Assembly (NCBI RefSeq): GCF_014171595.1
Contig: NZ_CP050451.1
Coordinates: 4,464,001 to 4,528,000, forward strand
DNA from: Massilia sp. Se16.2.3
GTDB lineage: Bacteria > Pseudomonadota > Gammaproteobacteria > Burkholderiales > Burkholderiaceae_D
Direction: 5' to 3'
Length of the DNA: 64,000 nt
Shown: piece after piece, positions 39,599 to 47,940 of the stretch
Numbering within the stretch: position 1 is the first letter of the stretch
Layout of the letters: the number at the start of each line of letters is the position of its first letter
The notes under the pieces: generated by a model
Told to the model about the DNA's origin: nothing
What the model saw: the letters and a program-made list of their open reading frames with translations, nothing else
Databases searched by the model: none
Made by a program: the position numbers and the translations under genes

Positions 39599-39624
39599 AT
39601 TAGTTGAACGAATTAGTCAAGTAT
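39599..39624. promoter_or_regulatory. Probable IscR type-1 binding site upstream of iscR
   Basis: ATTAGTTGA, seven bases, then TAGTCAAGTAT: an interrupted palindrome very like the E. coli type-1 IscR site (ATASTTGACT-type halves). It lies 84-110 bases before the iscR start and includes TTGACT on the minus strand, a likely -35 hexamer, so cluster-bound IscR would block the promoter. Confidence 0.65.
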
Positions 39625-39687
39625 AGCAAATTCCGGGATGCTTGTCTCGGGCGCCCCAAAAACGGCGGGAGCGTCTGCGCCAGGTTT

Positions 39688-39750
39688 CGTAGGGTGGACA
39701 GCTCCACCTCTACCGCGTGATCAATCGATACGCATGCGCTGCCCACGCGG
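39688..39750. repeat. REP-type unit (copy 8)
   Basis: Begins CGTAGGGTGGACAGC and ends GCTGCCCACGCGG. A single, looser unit between iscR and the uracil-DNA glycosylase gene. Confidence 0.6.
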
Positions 39751-39802
39751 TGATACGCGACCTCCGAAACACCGCGCCCGCGCCTCCACCCGTCTGCAAC
39801 AA

Positions 39803-40585
39803 TCACCCCGCTCGCAACAGCCGCATCGGCCCGAACAGCGCCTGCATCTGCGCATTGCCAATAAAGCTCAGGTTATACGGATGCTCCGCCGCCACCTGCG
39901 GCAACTTCTCCGTCTCCGGCAGCTTCCTCAATTCCTCGGCAATCTTTCCCCACAGCACCAGGGTCGGCGGCGCCGCACGCCCGGCCAGGGTCGCCAGCAC
40001 CACCTGCAGGAAAGGCAGCCAGGCACGCGCATCGATGACCGGCTTGACGTGGGAACGGAATACGAGCGAGGCGTTCAGCAGCAGGAAGCCCTGCCCGGTC
40101 AGCCGCTCCTGCAACTGCGCCAGCGTCCGGATCGCCGCGCCATCCCGCGCCGCCGCCGCGACCGGTGCCAGCGCAGCGCCGCCGGTGTCGCCCGCCTGCA
40201 GCTGCCCATCGGCTACCAGCAGCATCTTCATGAAGTTGCGCAGCGAGGTGGCGCGGTTGACGGGTTTTGACAGCCCGGCCTCGCTCCAGAGTTCGCCCAC
40301 GGCACCGTCCATGAAGCAGACGCCGGTTGCGCTTTCCGCGCGCGGATACGGCCCCTCCCCCACCAGCACGTAACGCACCCGGTCCAGGGGCTGGGCGAAG
40401 GCGGCGAACAAGCGGCCCTGGGTGGGCAGGTAATCGTCGTCGACAAGCGTCGGCAGGTAGCCAGGGTTGGCGCGGCTAACCGCTTCCAGCCCGCGCAGCA
40501 GGTGGGGACGCCATGAGAGGTCGGCAAGATCCAGCATGGACAGGATGGCGGCGGGGATGGCAACTGATGAAACGGTCTCGGTCAT
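39803..40585 (-). CDS. Divergent uracil-DNA glycosylase homologue
   Basis: 260 aa from ATG 40585 (the frame continues far upstream without obvious homology). The family layout is recognisable: the water-activating loop region VLVGEGPYPRAES, then LLLNASLVFRSH, LVLWGKIAEEL and the His loop AEHPYNLSF. The first loop has GEGPY where active Ung enzymes have GQDPYH, so the catalytic aspartate is missing. Either a different residue is used or the protein has another DNA-related role. Confidence 0.7.
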   Translation of the reverse strand: MTETVSSVAIPAAILSMLDLADLSWRPHLLRGLEAVSRANPGYLPTLVDDDYLPTQGRLFAAFAQPLDRVRYVLVGEGPYPRAESATGVCFMDGAVGELWSEAGLSKPVNRATSLRNFMKMLLVADGQLQAGDTGGAALAPVAAAARDGAAIRTLAQLQERLTGQGFLLLNASLVFRSHVKPVIDARAWLPFLQVVLATLAGRAAPPTLVLWGKIAEELRKLPETEKLPQVAAEHPYNLSFIGNAQMQALFGPMRLLRAG

Positions 40586-40778
40586 GGCGCGCAAGCTGGC
40601 GATAGGGGCAAAAGGAAGCGGATTGTACCCGCCCGGGGCCAGGACGAGCGCAACCGTTCCAGCAGTCAATCTGGCGAGCCCGATCGCGGAAACGCGGCAT
40701 GATTCGGGCATCCGGAGGCGGCGCCAGGCATGTGCTGCCGGCCTCCACTTGCGCCAACCACACCACAAGGAGAATGCC

Positions 40779-41222
40779 ATGCAAACGATCCAGGACGTGA
40801 TGACCCGCGACGTACAAACCATTTCGCCGCAGGAAACCGTGCAGCGCGCCGCCCAGCTGATGGATGAACTGAACGTCGGCGCCATTCCCGTCACCGACGG
40901 CGACAAGCTGGTCGGCATGATCACCGACCGCGACATCACGGTGCGTTCGGTGGCGGCCGGCCAGAACCCCGTGTCGACCATGGTCACGGATGTGATGAGC
41001 ACCGACGTGCGCACCTGCACCGCGCGCCAGACGATCGACGAGGTGCTGGGCCAGATGGGCGACGTGCAGATCCGGCGCGTGCCGGTGATCGACGAGGAGT
41101 CGCAGCAGATCGTCGGCATCGTGTCGCTGGGCGACATCGCGACCAAGCATGCGGGCGAGGTCGAGAGCACCCTGGACGAGATCTCGACGCCGTCGGAGCC
41201 GGACCGGTCGACCCAGCATTGA
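40779..41222 (+). CDS. Tandem CBS-domain protein
   Basis: 147 aa from ATG 40779 after AAGGAG. Two CBS motifs: VMTRDVQTISPQETVQRAA to MITDRDI and VMSTDVRTCTARQTIDEVL to GIVSLGDIA. Such stand-alone pairs bind adenosyl nucleotides and act as energy or stress sensors. No effector domain and no operon partner; target unknown. Confidence 0.9.
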   Translation: MQTIQDVMTRDVQTISPQETVQRAAQLMDELNVGAIPVTDGDKLVGMITDRDITVRSVAAGQNPVSTMVTDVMSTDVRTCTARQTIDEVLGQMGDVQIRRVPVIDEESQQIVGIVSLGDIATKHAGEVESTLDEISTPSEPDRSTQH

Positions 41223-41261
41223 GGAGCGAGGGGCGGATGGCTTCCCATCCGCCCCGGCGGT

Positions 41262-41906
41262 TCATTCCGCGTCGGGCTGCTGCGACGGATGCGCTGCCGC
41301 GAAGGCGGGCAGCTCGGTGCACATCGCATTGATGCGGGCGATGTTCGGGTAGGCCGGGATGTCGATGTCGAAGCGCTGGGCGTTGAAGACCTGCGGCACC
41401 AGGAAGCAGTCGGCCATGGTCGGCGAATTGCCGTGGCAGAACGGGCCGGCGGCCGGGTCGCGCGCCAGGTGGGCTTCGAGCGAGGCCAGACCTTCGCGGA
41501 TCCAGTGGCGGGTCCAGTCCATCTTGGCGTCTTCGCTCAGCTCCAGCGGGCCGACCAGGTATTTCAGCACGCGCAGGTTGTTGAGCGGATGGATGTCGCA
41601 GGCGACGATCTGCGCCAGTTCGCGCACGCGCGCGCGCCCCGCGCAGTCATGCGGCATCAGCGGCACGGCCGGGAACAGCTCATCGAGGTATTCGATGATC
41701 GCCATCGACTGCGTCAGCGTGATGCGGTCGTCCTGGAAGGCCGGCACCAGGCCGCTCGGATTGATCTTGCGGTACTCTTCCTGGCGCTGCTGGCCGCCAT
41801 CCTTGAGCAGGTGCACGGGCACCGCGTCGTAGGTCAAGCCTTTCAGGTTCAGGGCGATCCGCACGCGGTAGGCGGCGGAGCTGCGGAAATAGGTATAGAG
41901 CTTCAT
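41262..41906 (-). CDS. maiA: Maleylacetoacetate isomerase (GST family)
   Basis: 214 aa zeta-class glutathione transferase. The signature FRSSAAYRVRIALNLKGL holds the SSxxxR(V)RIAL glutathione-site motif. Isomerises maleylacetoacetate (or maleylpyruvate) to the fumaryl form. Its start overlaps the stop of the hydrolase gene upstream, which performs the next step. Confidence 0.92.
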   Translation of the reverse strand: MKLYTYFRSSAAYRVRIALNLKGLTYDAVPVHLLKDGGQQRQEEYRKINPSGLVPAFQDDRITLTQSMAIIEYLDELFPAVPLMPHDCAGRARVRELAQIVACDIHPLNNLRVLKYLVGPLELSEDAKMDWTRHWIREGLASLEAHLARDPAAGPFCHGNSPTMADCFLVPQVFNAQRFDIDIPAYPNIARINAMCTELPAFAAAHPSQQPDAE

Positions 41907-42928
41907 TCCTTCCTCCCGTGGTAATGCGCGACCTCGTGGTCGATGGCGCCGAAGATGCTGGCGCCGGACGCGTCAAGCATCTCGATGCGCACGCTGTCGC
42001 CGAAGCGCAGGAACGGCGTTTTCGGGGCGCCGTGTTCGATGGTTTCGTACATGCGCAGCTCGGCCAGGCAGCAATAGCCGACGCCGCCGTTGGCGATGCT
42101 CGAGCCGTGCAGGCTGCCCTGCTTGTTCGACACCGTGCCCGAGCCGATGATGGTGCCGGCGCCCAGTTCGCGCGTCTTTGCCGCGTGCGCAACCAGTTGC
42201 GCAAAACTGAAGGTCATGTCGTCGCCCGCGTTCGGCTTGCCGAAGGCCTCGTCGTTGAGCGTCACCAGCAGCGGCAGGCGCAGCTTGCTGTCCTGCCAGG
42301 CGTCGCCGAGTTCGTCCGGCGTGACCGCCACCGGCGAAAAGGCGCTGGCCGGTTTCGACTGGAAGAAGCCGAAGCCCTTGGCCAGTTCGTTCGGAATCAG
42401 GTTGCGCAGGGAAACGTCATTGACCAGCATCACCAGGCGAATCGCCGCCGCGGCCTGTTCGACGCTGGCACCCATCGGCACGTCGCCGGTGACGACCGCC
42501 ACTTCCGCTTCCAGGTCGACGCCCCAGTCCTCGCTCATCACGGCGATCGGGTCGCAGGGGCCGATGAAGCGGTCGGAGCCGCCCTGGTACATCAGCGGGT
42601 CGGTATAGAACGAGGCCGGCACCTCGGCGTTGCGCGCCTTGCGCACCAGCTCGACGTGGTTGATGTAGGCCGAGCCGTCGGCCCACTGGTAGGCGCGCGG
42701 CAGCGGCGAATGGCATTCCATCTCGATGAAGGACTCGGCCTTGTCGGCGGTGCCGGCGTTGAGTTTCTCGTAGACGGCCTGCAGGCGCGGCGCGACCGCA
42801 TCCCAGTCGTCGAGGGCGCACTGCAGCGTACGCGCGATTTTCGGGACGGCCTGGCAGGTGACGAGGTCGCGGCTGACGACGACCAGGGTGCCGTCGCGGC
42901 CGCCGGTCTTGAGGGTGGCGAGTTTCAT
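41903..42928 (-). CDS. Fumarylacetoacetate hydrolase family protein
   Basis: 341 aa. Hydrolyses the fumaryl product to fumarate plus acetoacetate or pyruvate. Metal ligands are in the acidic block VDLEAEVAVVTGDVP and earlier ESFIEMECH; GTIIGSGTVSNKQGS is the family core. At 341 aa it is shorter than classical FahA (about 420 aa), so tyrosine catabolism versus a gentisate-type route is open. Start at 42928 after AAGGAG; an in-frame ATG also occurs at 42982. Divergent from a LysR gene. Confidence 0.85.
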   Translation of the reverse strand: MKLATLKTGGRDGTLVVVSRDLVTCQAVPKIARTLQCALDDWDAVAPRLQAVYEKLNAGTADKAESFIEMECHSPLPRAYQWADGSAYINHVELVRKARNAEVPASFYTDPLMYQGGSDRFIGPCDPIAVMSEDWGVDLEAEVAVVTGDVPMGASVEQAAAAIRLVMLVNDVSLRNLIPNELAKGFGFFQSKPASAFSPVAVTPDELGDAWQDSKLRLPLLVTLNDEAFGKPNAGDDMTFSFAQLVAHAAKTRELGAGTIIGSGTVSNKQGSLHGSSIANGGVGYCCLAELRMYETIEHGAPKTPFLRFGDSVRIEMLDASGASIFGAIDHEVAHYHGRKE

Positions 42929-42959
42929 GGCGTACTCCTTCCGATGTTTTGATTGTTTT

Positions 42960-43091
42960 AGAACGCCTGACAAAATCGGCATAGCGGCGTTACAGCTCCT
43001 GGCCGTACAGTCGTACTGTCTTCGCGGTCCGCCGATGCGGCGCTGCGTCGGTCGGCCGCATCCCTTGCCCTGCCGTTTTTGTCAGACGTTC
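42960..43091. repeat. 132-nt hairpin in the FAH-LysR divergent region
   Basis: Outer arms GAACGCCTGACAAAATCGGCA and its near-complement TGCCGTTTTTGTCAGACGTTC with two or three mismatches. Inside is a small palindrome, GTACAGTCGTACTGT. It occupies most of the divergent promoter region, so it may be a mobile foldback element that landed there. Confidence 0.65.
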
Positions 43092-43146
43092 CTGGTTGCC
43101 GCCATTACAAATGAATTCGGACTATCATACAAACAATATTTTCCGC

Positions 43147-43158
43147 CTGATTTATCAG
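43147..43158. promoter_or_regulatory. Candidate LysR operator
   Basis: CTGATTTATCAG, a 12-base near-perfect palindrome nine bases before the LysR start. GACTATC occurs on both sides (around 43119 and 43157). The T-N11-A style is typical for LysR-type sites, and the position suits autoregulation. Confidence 0.35.
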
Positions 43159-43166
43159 ACTATCTT

Positions 43167-44084
43167 ATGAATCCCACCCTGCGCCAGATGCGCGCCTTCG
43201 TGGCATTGGCCAAGACCGGCAACTTCACCTCGGCCGCCCAGGTCATGCACGTGACGCAATCGGCACTGTCCGGGCTGATCAAGGAACTCGAGCAGACGCT
43301 GGGCGCGCGCGTCGTCGACCGCTCGACAAGGCGCATCACGCTCACCGACATCGGGCGCGAGCTGTACCCGCTATTTAGCCAGATGATCGATGATCTGGAC
43401 GGTGCGCTGGCGAACGTGGCGGACCATACGCAGTTGCGCAAGGGCGTGGTGCGCATCGCCGCGCCGCAACTGATGTGCTGCACCCTGGTGCCCGAGGCCA
43501 TGGCGGCCTACCGCGCGCAGCAGCCCGACATCGATGTGCGCGTGGCCGACAGCGCCGTCGAAAACGTGATCGCGCGCGTGCTCTCGGGCGAGTCCGACAT
43601 CGGCATCGGTCCCGAGCGCGAGCCGACGCCGCAACTGCAGGCCCAGGAACTGTTCGAACTACCCTTCGCGCTGGTGTTCCCGGAAGGCCATCCGCTCGAG
43701 CTGCTGCCGCGCGTCACCTGGCAAGACCTGGCGCGCTATCCCTTCATCGCGCTGCAGGGACAATTCACCGAGCGCCTGCTGGCCGACATGCATGCACTGC
43801 CGCGCGCGTTCCCGGTCGAGGTGCCCCTGAAACCGGCCAATGAGGTGACTTTCATGACCACCGCGCTGGCCATGGTCAGTGCCGGCCTGGGCGTGACGGT
43901 CTGCCTGCCGTATGCGGAGCCGCTGGTCAGCCTGTACAAGCTGCGCATGCGTCCGCTCGAGGAACCCGTATTGACGCGGCGCTTTTTCGTCTACACACGC
44001 GCCGGCCGCTCGCTGTCGCCGGCGGCCGAGAGCTTCATCGACTTCCTGTTTCCGTATGTGGCCGGCAAGCGCGGGCAAGGCTGA
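43167..44084 (+). CDS. LysR-family transcriptional regulator
   Basis: 305 aa from ATG 43167. N-terminal winged helix (LRQMRAFVALAKTGNFTSAAQ, ALSGLIKELEQTLGARVVDR) and a type-2 periplasmic-fold effector domain. Divergent from the FAH-maiA pair, so it probably controls them, with a ring-cleavage intermediate as inducer; that is inferred from position only. Confidence 0.9.
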   Translation: MNPTLRQMRAFVALAKTGNFTSAAQVMHVTQSALSGLIKELEQTLGARVVDRSTRRITLTDIGRELYPLFSQMIDDLDGALANVADHTQLRKGVVRIAAPQLMCCTLVPEAMAAYRAQQPDIDVRVADSAVENVIARVLSGESDIGIGPEREPTPQLQAQELFELPFALVFPEGHPLELLPRVTWQDLARYPFIALQGQFTERLLADMHALPRAFPVEVPLKPANEVTFMTTALAMVSAGLGVTVCLPYAEPLVSLYKLRMRPLEEPVLTRRFFVYTRAGRSLSPAAESFIDFLFPYVAGKRGQG

Positions 44085-44153
44085 CCTGCGCCCGCCACGC
44101 CACACGGAAGGGCTGCGCTACAATCGGCCATCGTCTTTCTTGATCGCCGCGCC

Positions 44154-44741
44154 ATGTCTCTCAATACCATCGCCATCAACCAGCGCATGGACAAATTCGC
44201 CGGCCAGGACCGGGTCTGGCTGTTCGGCTACGGCTCGCTGATCTACAAGGCCGACTTCCCCTACCTGGAACGGCGCCCGGCCCACATTCGCGGCTGGACG
44301 CGGCGCTTCTGGCAGGGTTCGCACGACCACCGGGGCACGGAAACGGCGCCCGGCCGGGTGGTGACCCTGGTGCCCGACGAAGGCGCGCTCTGCCATGGCA
44401 TGGCCTACCTCGTCACGCCCGAGGAATTCGCCCACCTCGACCACCGCGAAAAGAACGGCTACCTGCGCCTGGCGACCACCATCGTGTTCGAGGACGGCAG
44501 CGGCGTCGAGGGCCTGGTCTACATCGCCACGCAGGAGAACGCGGCTTTCCTGGGACCGGCCAGCGAGCACGACATTGCATTGCAGATCGCCCGCTCCTGC
44601 GGGCCAAGCGGACCGAACAGCGAATACCTGCTGGAACTGGCGCAGGCGCTACGGGAACTGGGCAAGAACGACCCGCATGTGTTCGAGATCGAGCGGCATT
44701 TGATGGCCATTGCTGCCGCTGGCGGGCGCCAGGACTCCTGA
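44154..44741 (+). CDS. chaC: Gamma-glutamylcyclotransferase (ChaC)
   Basis: 195 aa. Degrades glutathione to 5-oxoproline and Cys-Gly. The substrate loop VWLFGYGSLIYKADF and ChaC-type RRFWQGSHDHRGT are present; the catalytic glutamate is probably in HREKNGYLR. Monocistronic. Confidence 0.9.
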   Translation: MSLNTIAINQRMDKFAGQDRVWLFGYGSLIYKADFPYLERRPAHIRGWTRRFWQGSHDHRGTETAPGRVVTLVPDEGALCHGMAYLVTPEEFAHLDHREKNGYLRLATTIVFEDGSGVEGLVYIATQENAAFLGPASEHDIALQIARSCGPSGPNSEYLLELAQALRELGKNDPHVFEIERHLMAIAAAGGRQDS

Positions 44742-44840
44742 CGTTCCTGGCAAGGAGACCCGCGCAGGTTTGCGCTATCTCATCGCTCCTCTAACGGCCG
44801 CGTTCGTACCCTGAGGTCAGCAATTCGGGGGAAACGCACG

Positions 44841-45330
44841 ATGCTGTCCGCCTGGCTCCATTTCTTCGATTCCGTGCCCGCGGCGACGCGCGAGCGCATT
44901 GCGCAGGCGCTGGCAGGGGCGCGCGTCGCCACCGTGAGCGTCGCCGACCGTTCGGCGCCCTACGGCCTGGCGGTACTGACCGAGGTCGACGGCGCCGCGC
45001 TGGCGCAACTACGGCTGCTGTCGGCGCAGTCCACCGTGCTCGCCATTGCCGCCGGGCCTGACGCGCCGGCCACCAGCGACAGCTGGGCCCTGCTCGGGGC
45101 CGGCGCCGCCGACGTGCTTTGCTGGCCGGATGGCGCGATGCAGGTGGAGCAAGTCACGGCCCGGCTGACGCGTTGGGCGGCGGTGCGCAAGCTGGTCGAC
45201 ACGCCGCCGTGCGTTCCACCCTGGTCGGCACCAGCCCGGCATGGCGCACGCTGGTGCGCAATGTGGTCGAGATCGCCGCCTTCACCGATTCGCCGGTACT
45301 CATCACCGCTGATGATGGTGAACGACGTGC
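44841..45330 (+). pseudogene. Truncated sigma-54-dependent regulator
   Basis: The N-terminal domain (AWLHFFDSVPAATRERIAQAL to TRLTRWAAVRKLVDT) runs in one frame. After a one-base shift near 45210 it continues into the start of an AAA+ domain: STLVGTSPAWRTLVRNVVEIA then DSPVLIT. At the point where Walker A (GESGTGKE) should follow, the sequence becomes ADDGERR and homology ends (about 45308). The ATPase and helix-turn-helix parts are missing, so it cannot activate sigma-54. Two foldback elements lie about 220 bases downstream. Confidence 0.7.
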
Positions 45331-45554
45331 ACAACAAAATCCAGAAGAATTAAACGGGCTGAGCGTGGCTCCGGCCACGCCAGGACAGCTTGCCGATCGC
45401 TGGCTGAAGGTCGCTGCGTATCCCCGATGCCACCGCCTCTCATTCTTTCCTTCGCCGTCACCAAATCTGTGAATACCATCCTGCAATTCTTGAGTCCTTA
45501 CCTGCAGCTATGCTATCTGGCTGCATGGGCATCGCCCAAAATCTCGAAGGGCTA

Positions 45555-45712
45555 AGAGCCTATCCCGGTAGTCCGGAGTCGCTGCTGGCGCGCCTGACAA
45601 ACGCGTGCTGCGTTGCTCGTCGTTGCATGGCCAGCCATGCGGCCTCCTCGCGCCTTGCCCGCGCTTGCCATGCATCGCCACCAGCTTTCCCCGGACTACC
45701 GGGATAGGCTCT
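45555..45712. mobile_element. 158-bp foldback/MITE-like element
   Basis: Perfect 22-base terminal inverted repeats: AGAGCCTATCCCGGTAGTCC continuing two bases on the left (45555-45576) and its complement ending ACCGGGATAGGCTCT on the right (45691-45712). The interior has no convincing coding sequence. Size and structure fit a non-autonomous element or a structured intergenic repeat. Confidence 0.65.
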
Positions 45713-45894
45713 AAGTACTCGACCGAAAATAAATGGGAATTTTGGCAAACAGAACCGGACGTGCCGGTTCGGATGCGGTGCAAGACGGCGAGAGCGCCAC
45801 AGTGCGAGCACTGCCCCGCAAGCGGACGCGAGCCGACGCAGCAACGCGCCGGTTCTGGAAGCCGAAAACACATTTATTTTGGGGTGAGTACTTA
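45712..45894. mobile_element. 183-bp element with TAAGTACTC ends
   Basis: Begins TAAGTACTC and ends GAGTACTTA. The arms extend imperfectly inward: AAAATAAATG on the left and CATTTATTTT on the right, each followed by AATTTTGGC or GCCGAAAAC. Inside is GAACCGGACGTGCCGGTTC, itself a palindrome. It abuts the previous element, sharing its last base. The 45331-46004 gap holds these two elements and no gene. Confidence 0.6.
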
Positions 45895-46004
45895 GGTCGA
45901 TTCGCCATGTCGATACAGCTGTCCAAACGAAAGGCCAAGTACCCGGATCAGGACAATCGTTCCGGCTCGTACGACTGAAAGCCAGCCGACCTAATGCGCT
46001 GCTG

Positions 46005-47183
46005 CTAGAACAGATCGAGCTGCGCGGTCGCCTTTGCCGTCGCCTTGCCCGTCCCCGCCGGCACCACCAGCGGACGCCGGAACTGCGAGGTGTCGAGCCC
46101 GGCGAAGCGGCCGCCGAAGCCGCCCAGGCCGAGCCGGTCGACCGTCTTGTTGAAACGCTGGCGGATCAGGTCTGCCCAGACGCCTTCGCCGTGCATGCGC
46201 TTGGAGAAGTCGCTGTCGTAGTCTTTTCCGCCGCGCATTTCGCGCACGCGGTTCATGACGCGCGCCGCGCGCTCGGGGAAATGCGCTTCGAGCCACTCAC
46301 GGAACAGCGGGTTGACCTCGAAAGGCAGGCGCAGCACCACGTAATGGGCGCCGACGGCGCCGGCGTCGCGCGCGGCCTCGAGGATGCGTTCGATCTCGGG
46401 CTCGGTCACGAACGGAATGATGGGCGCGACGCTGACGCTGACCGGGATGCCGGCGTCGGTCAGCGTGCGAATGGTGCGTAGCCGGCGCGCGGGTGCGGCG
46501 GCGCGCGGTTCGAGCGTGCGCGAGATTTCCGAGTCGAGCGTGGTGAGCGTGATGGCCGCGCAGGCATGGCCAGCCGCCGCCATCGGGGCGATCAGGTCGA
46601 TGTCGCGCTCGATCAGCGCCGACTTGGTGATCAGGCCGACCGGATGCCGGCACTCGCTCAATACTTCAAGCACCTCGCGCGTGAGGCGTTTCTCGCGCTC
46701 GCAGGGCTGGTAGGCGTCGGTATTGACACCGATGGCGATGTGCTCGGGCTTGTAGCCGGGCCGCGCCAGCTCGCGCCGCAACAGCTCGGCCGCGTTCACC
46801 TTGGCGAACAGGCGGCTCTCGAAATCGAGGCCGGGCGACAGGCCGAGGTAGCTGTGAGTGGGCCGCGCGAAGCAATAGATGCAGCCGTGCTCGCAGCCGC
46901 GGTAGGGGTTCAGCGAAACGTTGAAAGGCACGTCGGGCGAGGCATTGCGCGACAGGATGCTCTTGGCGATTTCGTCGGTCACCTGGGTCTTGAAGGGCGC
47001 GGCGCCGAATGCGGCCCCGGCCTCGGCCTCCCAGCCATCGTGGAAGGCCTCGCGGCCGTTCACTTCATAGCGGCCCTGCAGGTTGGTGACGGCGCCGCGG
47101 CCCTTCAGGGCGGCGAGCGGACGCACCTGTACCGGATGCTCGGCACTGTATTCGCGGTCGATAGTTCGTTGGCGCTGTTCCAT
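46005..47183 (-). CDS. PA0069-family radical SAM protein
   Basis: 392 aa. The radical SAM cluster cysteines are Cys97, Cys101 and Cys104 (RGCEHGCIYC). SPL-like features follow (RPTHSYLGLSPGLDFESRL, GVNTDAYQP, VGLITKSALIERDID), showing relation to spore photoproduct lyase-type enzymes. The reaction is unknown. A LexA-type box sits 15 bases upstream of the start, so expression is probably part of the SOS response, as reported for PA0069 in Pseudomonas aeruginosa. Confidence 0.9.
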   Translation of the reverse strand: MEQRQRTIDREYSAEHPVQVRPLAALKGRGAVTNLQGRYEVNGREAFHDGWEAEAGAAFGAAPFKTQVTDEIAKSILSRNASPDVPFNVSLNPYRGCEHGCIYCFARPTHSYLGLSPGLDFESRLFAKVNAAELLRRELARPGYKPEHIAIGVNTDAYQPCEREKRLTREVLEVLSECRHPVGLITKSALIERDIDLIAPMAAAGHACAAITLTTLDSEISRTLEPRAAAPARRLRTIRTLTDAGIPVSVSVAPIIPFVTEPEIERILEAARDAGAVGAHYVVLRLPFEVNPLFREWLEAHFPERAARVMNRVREMRGGKDYDSDFSKRMHGEGVWADLIRQRFNKTVDRLGLGGFGGRFAGLDTSQFRRPLVVPAGTGKATAKATAQLDLF

Positions 47184-47197
47184 GGCTCGGCCTTATA

Positions 47198-47213
47198 CTG
47201 TATGTTTATACAG
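47198..47213. promoter_or_regulatory. LexA (SOS) box
   Basis: CTGTATGTTTATACAG, matching CTGT-N8-ACAG with the AT-rich centre of the E. coli consensus. Flanking TA on both sides extends the palindrome. It lies 15-30 bases before the radical SAM start; the other neighbour is convergent to it and unaffected. Confidence 0.85.
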
Positions 47214-47239
47214 TATGGTACGCCGCTATGGTCGAGAAT

Positions 47240-47832
47240 TCAAGCGCGCGGTACGTAGTCGAGTTGTTGTTGTACGAATCCATCGAAGGCGTCGAACAAC
47301 GCAGCGAAACGCGCCGGGTCACCTTCCACTTGACCCAGCGCATGGGCACCCGCTTCCAGCGTCGACAGCTGGCCGGGAGCGTGCGCCTTGCGAATGCGGT
47401 AGCGTGTATCCACATCCTGCAAGCCCAGGCGCGGCAACGCCTGCAGGGCGGGATTGAGGTAAAGCATCTTGCGGCTCTTGCGCCAGGTGGCGTCGAGCAG
47501 CACCAGACGCAGATCGCGCGGCGGCGGCAAGGCGGGTCCCGGCGCGGCACCTCGCGCGTCCGGATACAGCAGCAGCGGCTGGCGGCCGCCGGCATGCAGC
47601 AGGGCGTGCAGTGCGGCGGCATCGAAGGCCTCCCCACCGCCAGCACGCTGTTCCCCACGCACAGGTGCAGCAGGCGCGCGCTGTTCTTCGCATTCGCCAC
47701 CTCCAGCGGATGTTGCAGGATCAGCAGTGCGGCCTGTGCCTCCACGGGACACACCCAGCGGCAGATGCAGGCCGACTGCGCGCGCAGGCAGGTGGCGCAG
47801 CTGGGGCGACGGGAGGGAGAGGATTCAGGCAT
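47240..47832 (-). CDS. DTW-domain protein (TapT-like tRNA modification), frameshifted
   Basis: About 197 aa from ATG 47832. The cysteine-rich N-terminus is CATCLRAQSACICRWVC. The DTW-type motif is LLDATWRKSRKML, and the C-terminus FDGFVQQQLDY matches the family. Relatives add aminocarboxypropyl groups to tRNA uridine (acp3U). A one-base change near 47630, in GGGGAGG, shifts the frame between NSVLAVG and GEAFDAAALHALLHAGG. Confidence 0.78.
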
Positions 47833-47940
47833 CGGGATTGGTAGCAGAGCCAAAGCCGGGAAACGCAAGCGGGCAATTTCCGCCGATTCTAGCAGCCCGG
47901 CGCTGCGGCCCGGCGGCAGCGCGGTGAATGCCCGGCCTGG

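Noticed and set aside
45733..45978. Small open frames within the 45.7-45.9 kb element
   Set aside because: They read through inverted repeats, have no ribosome site, and resemble no transposase or toxin.
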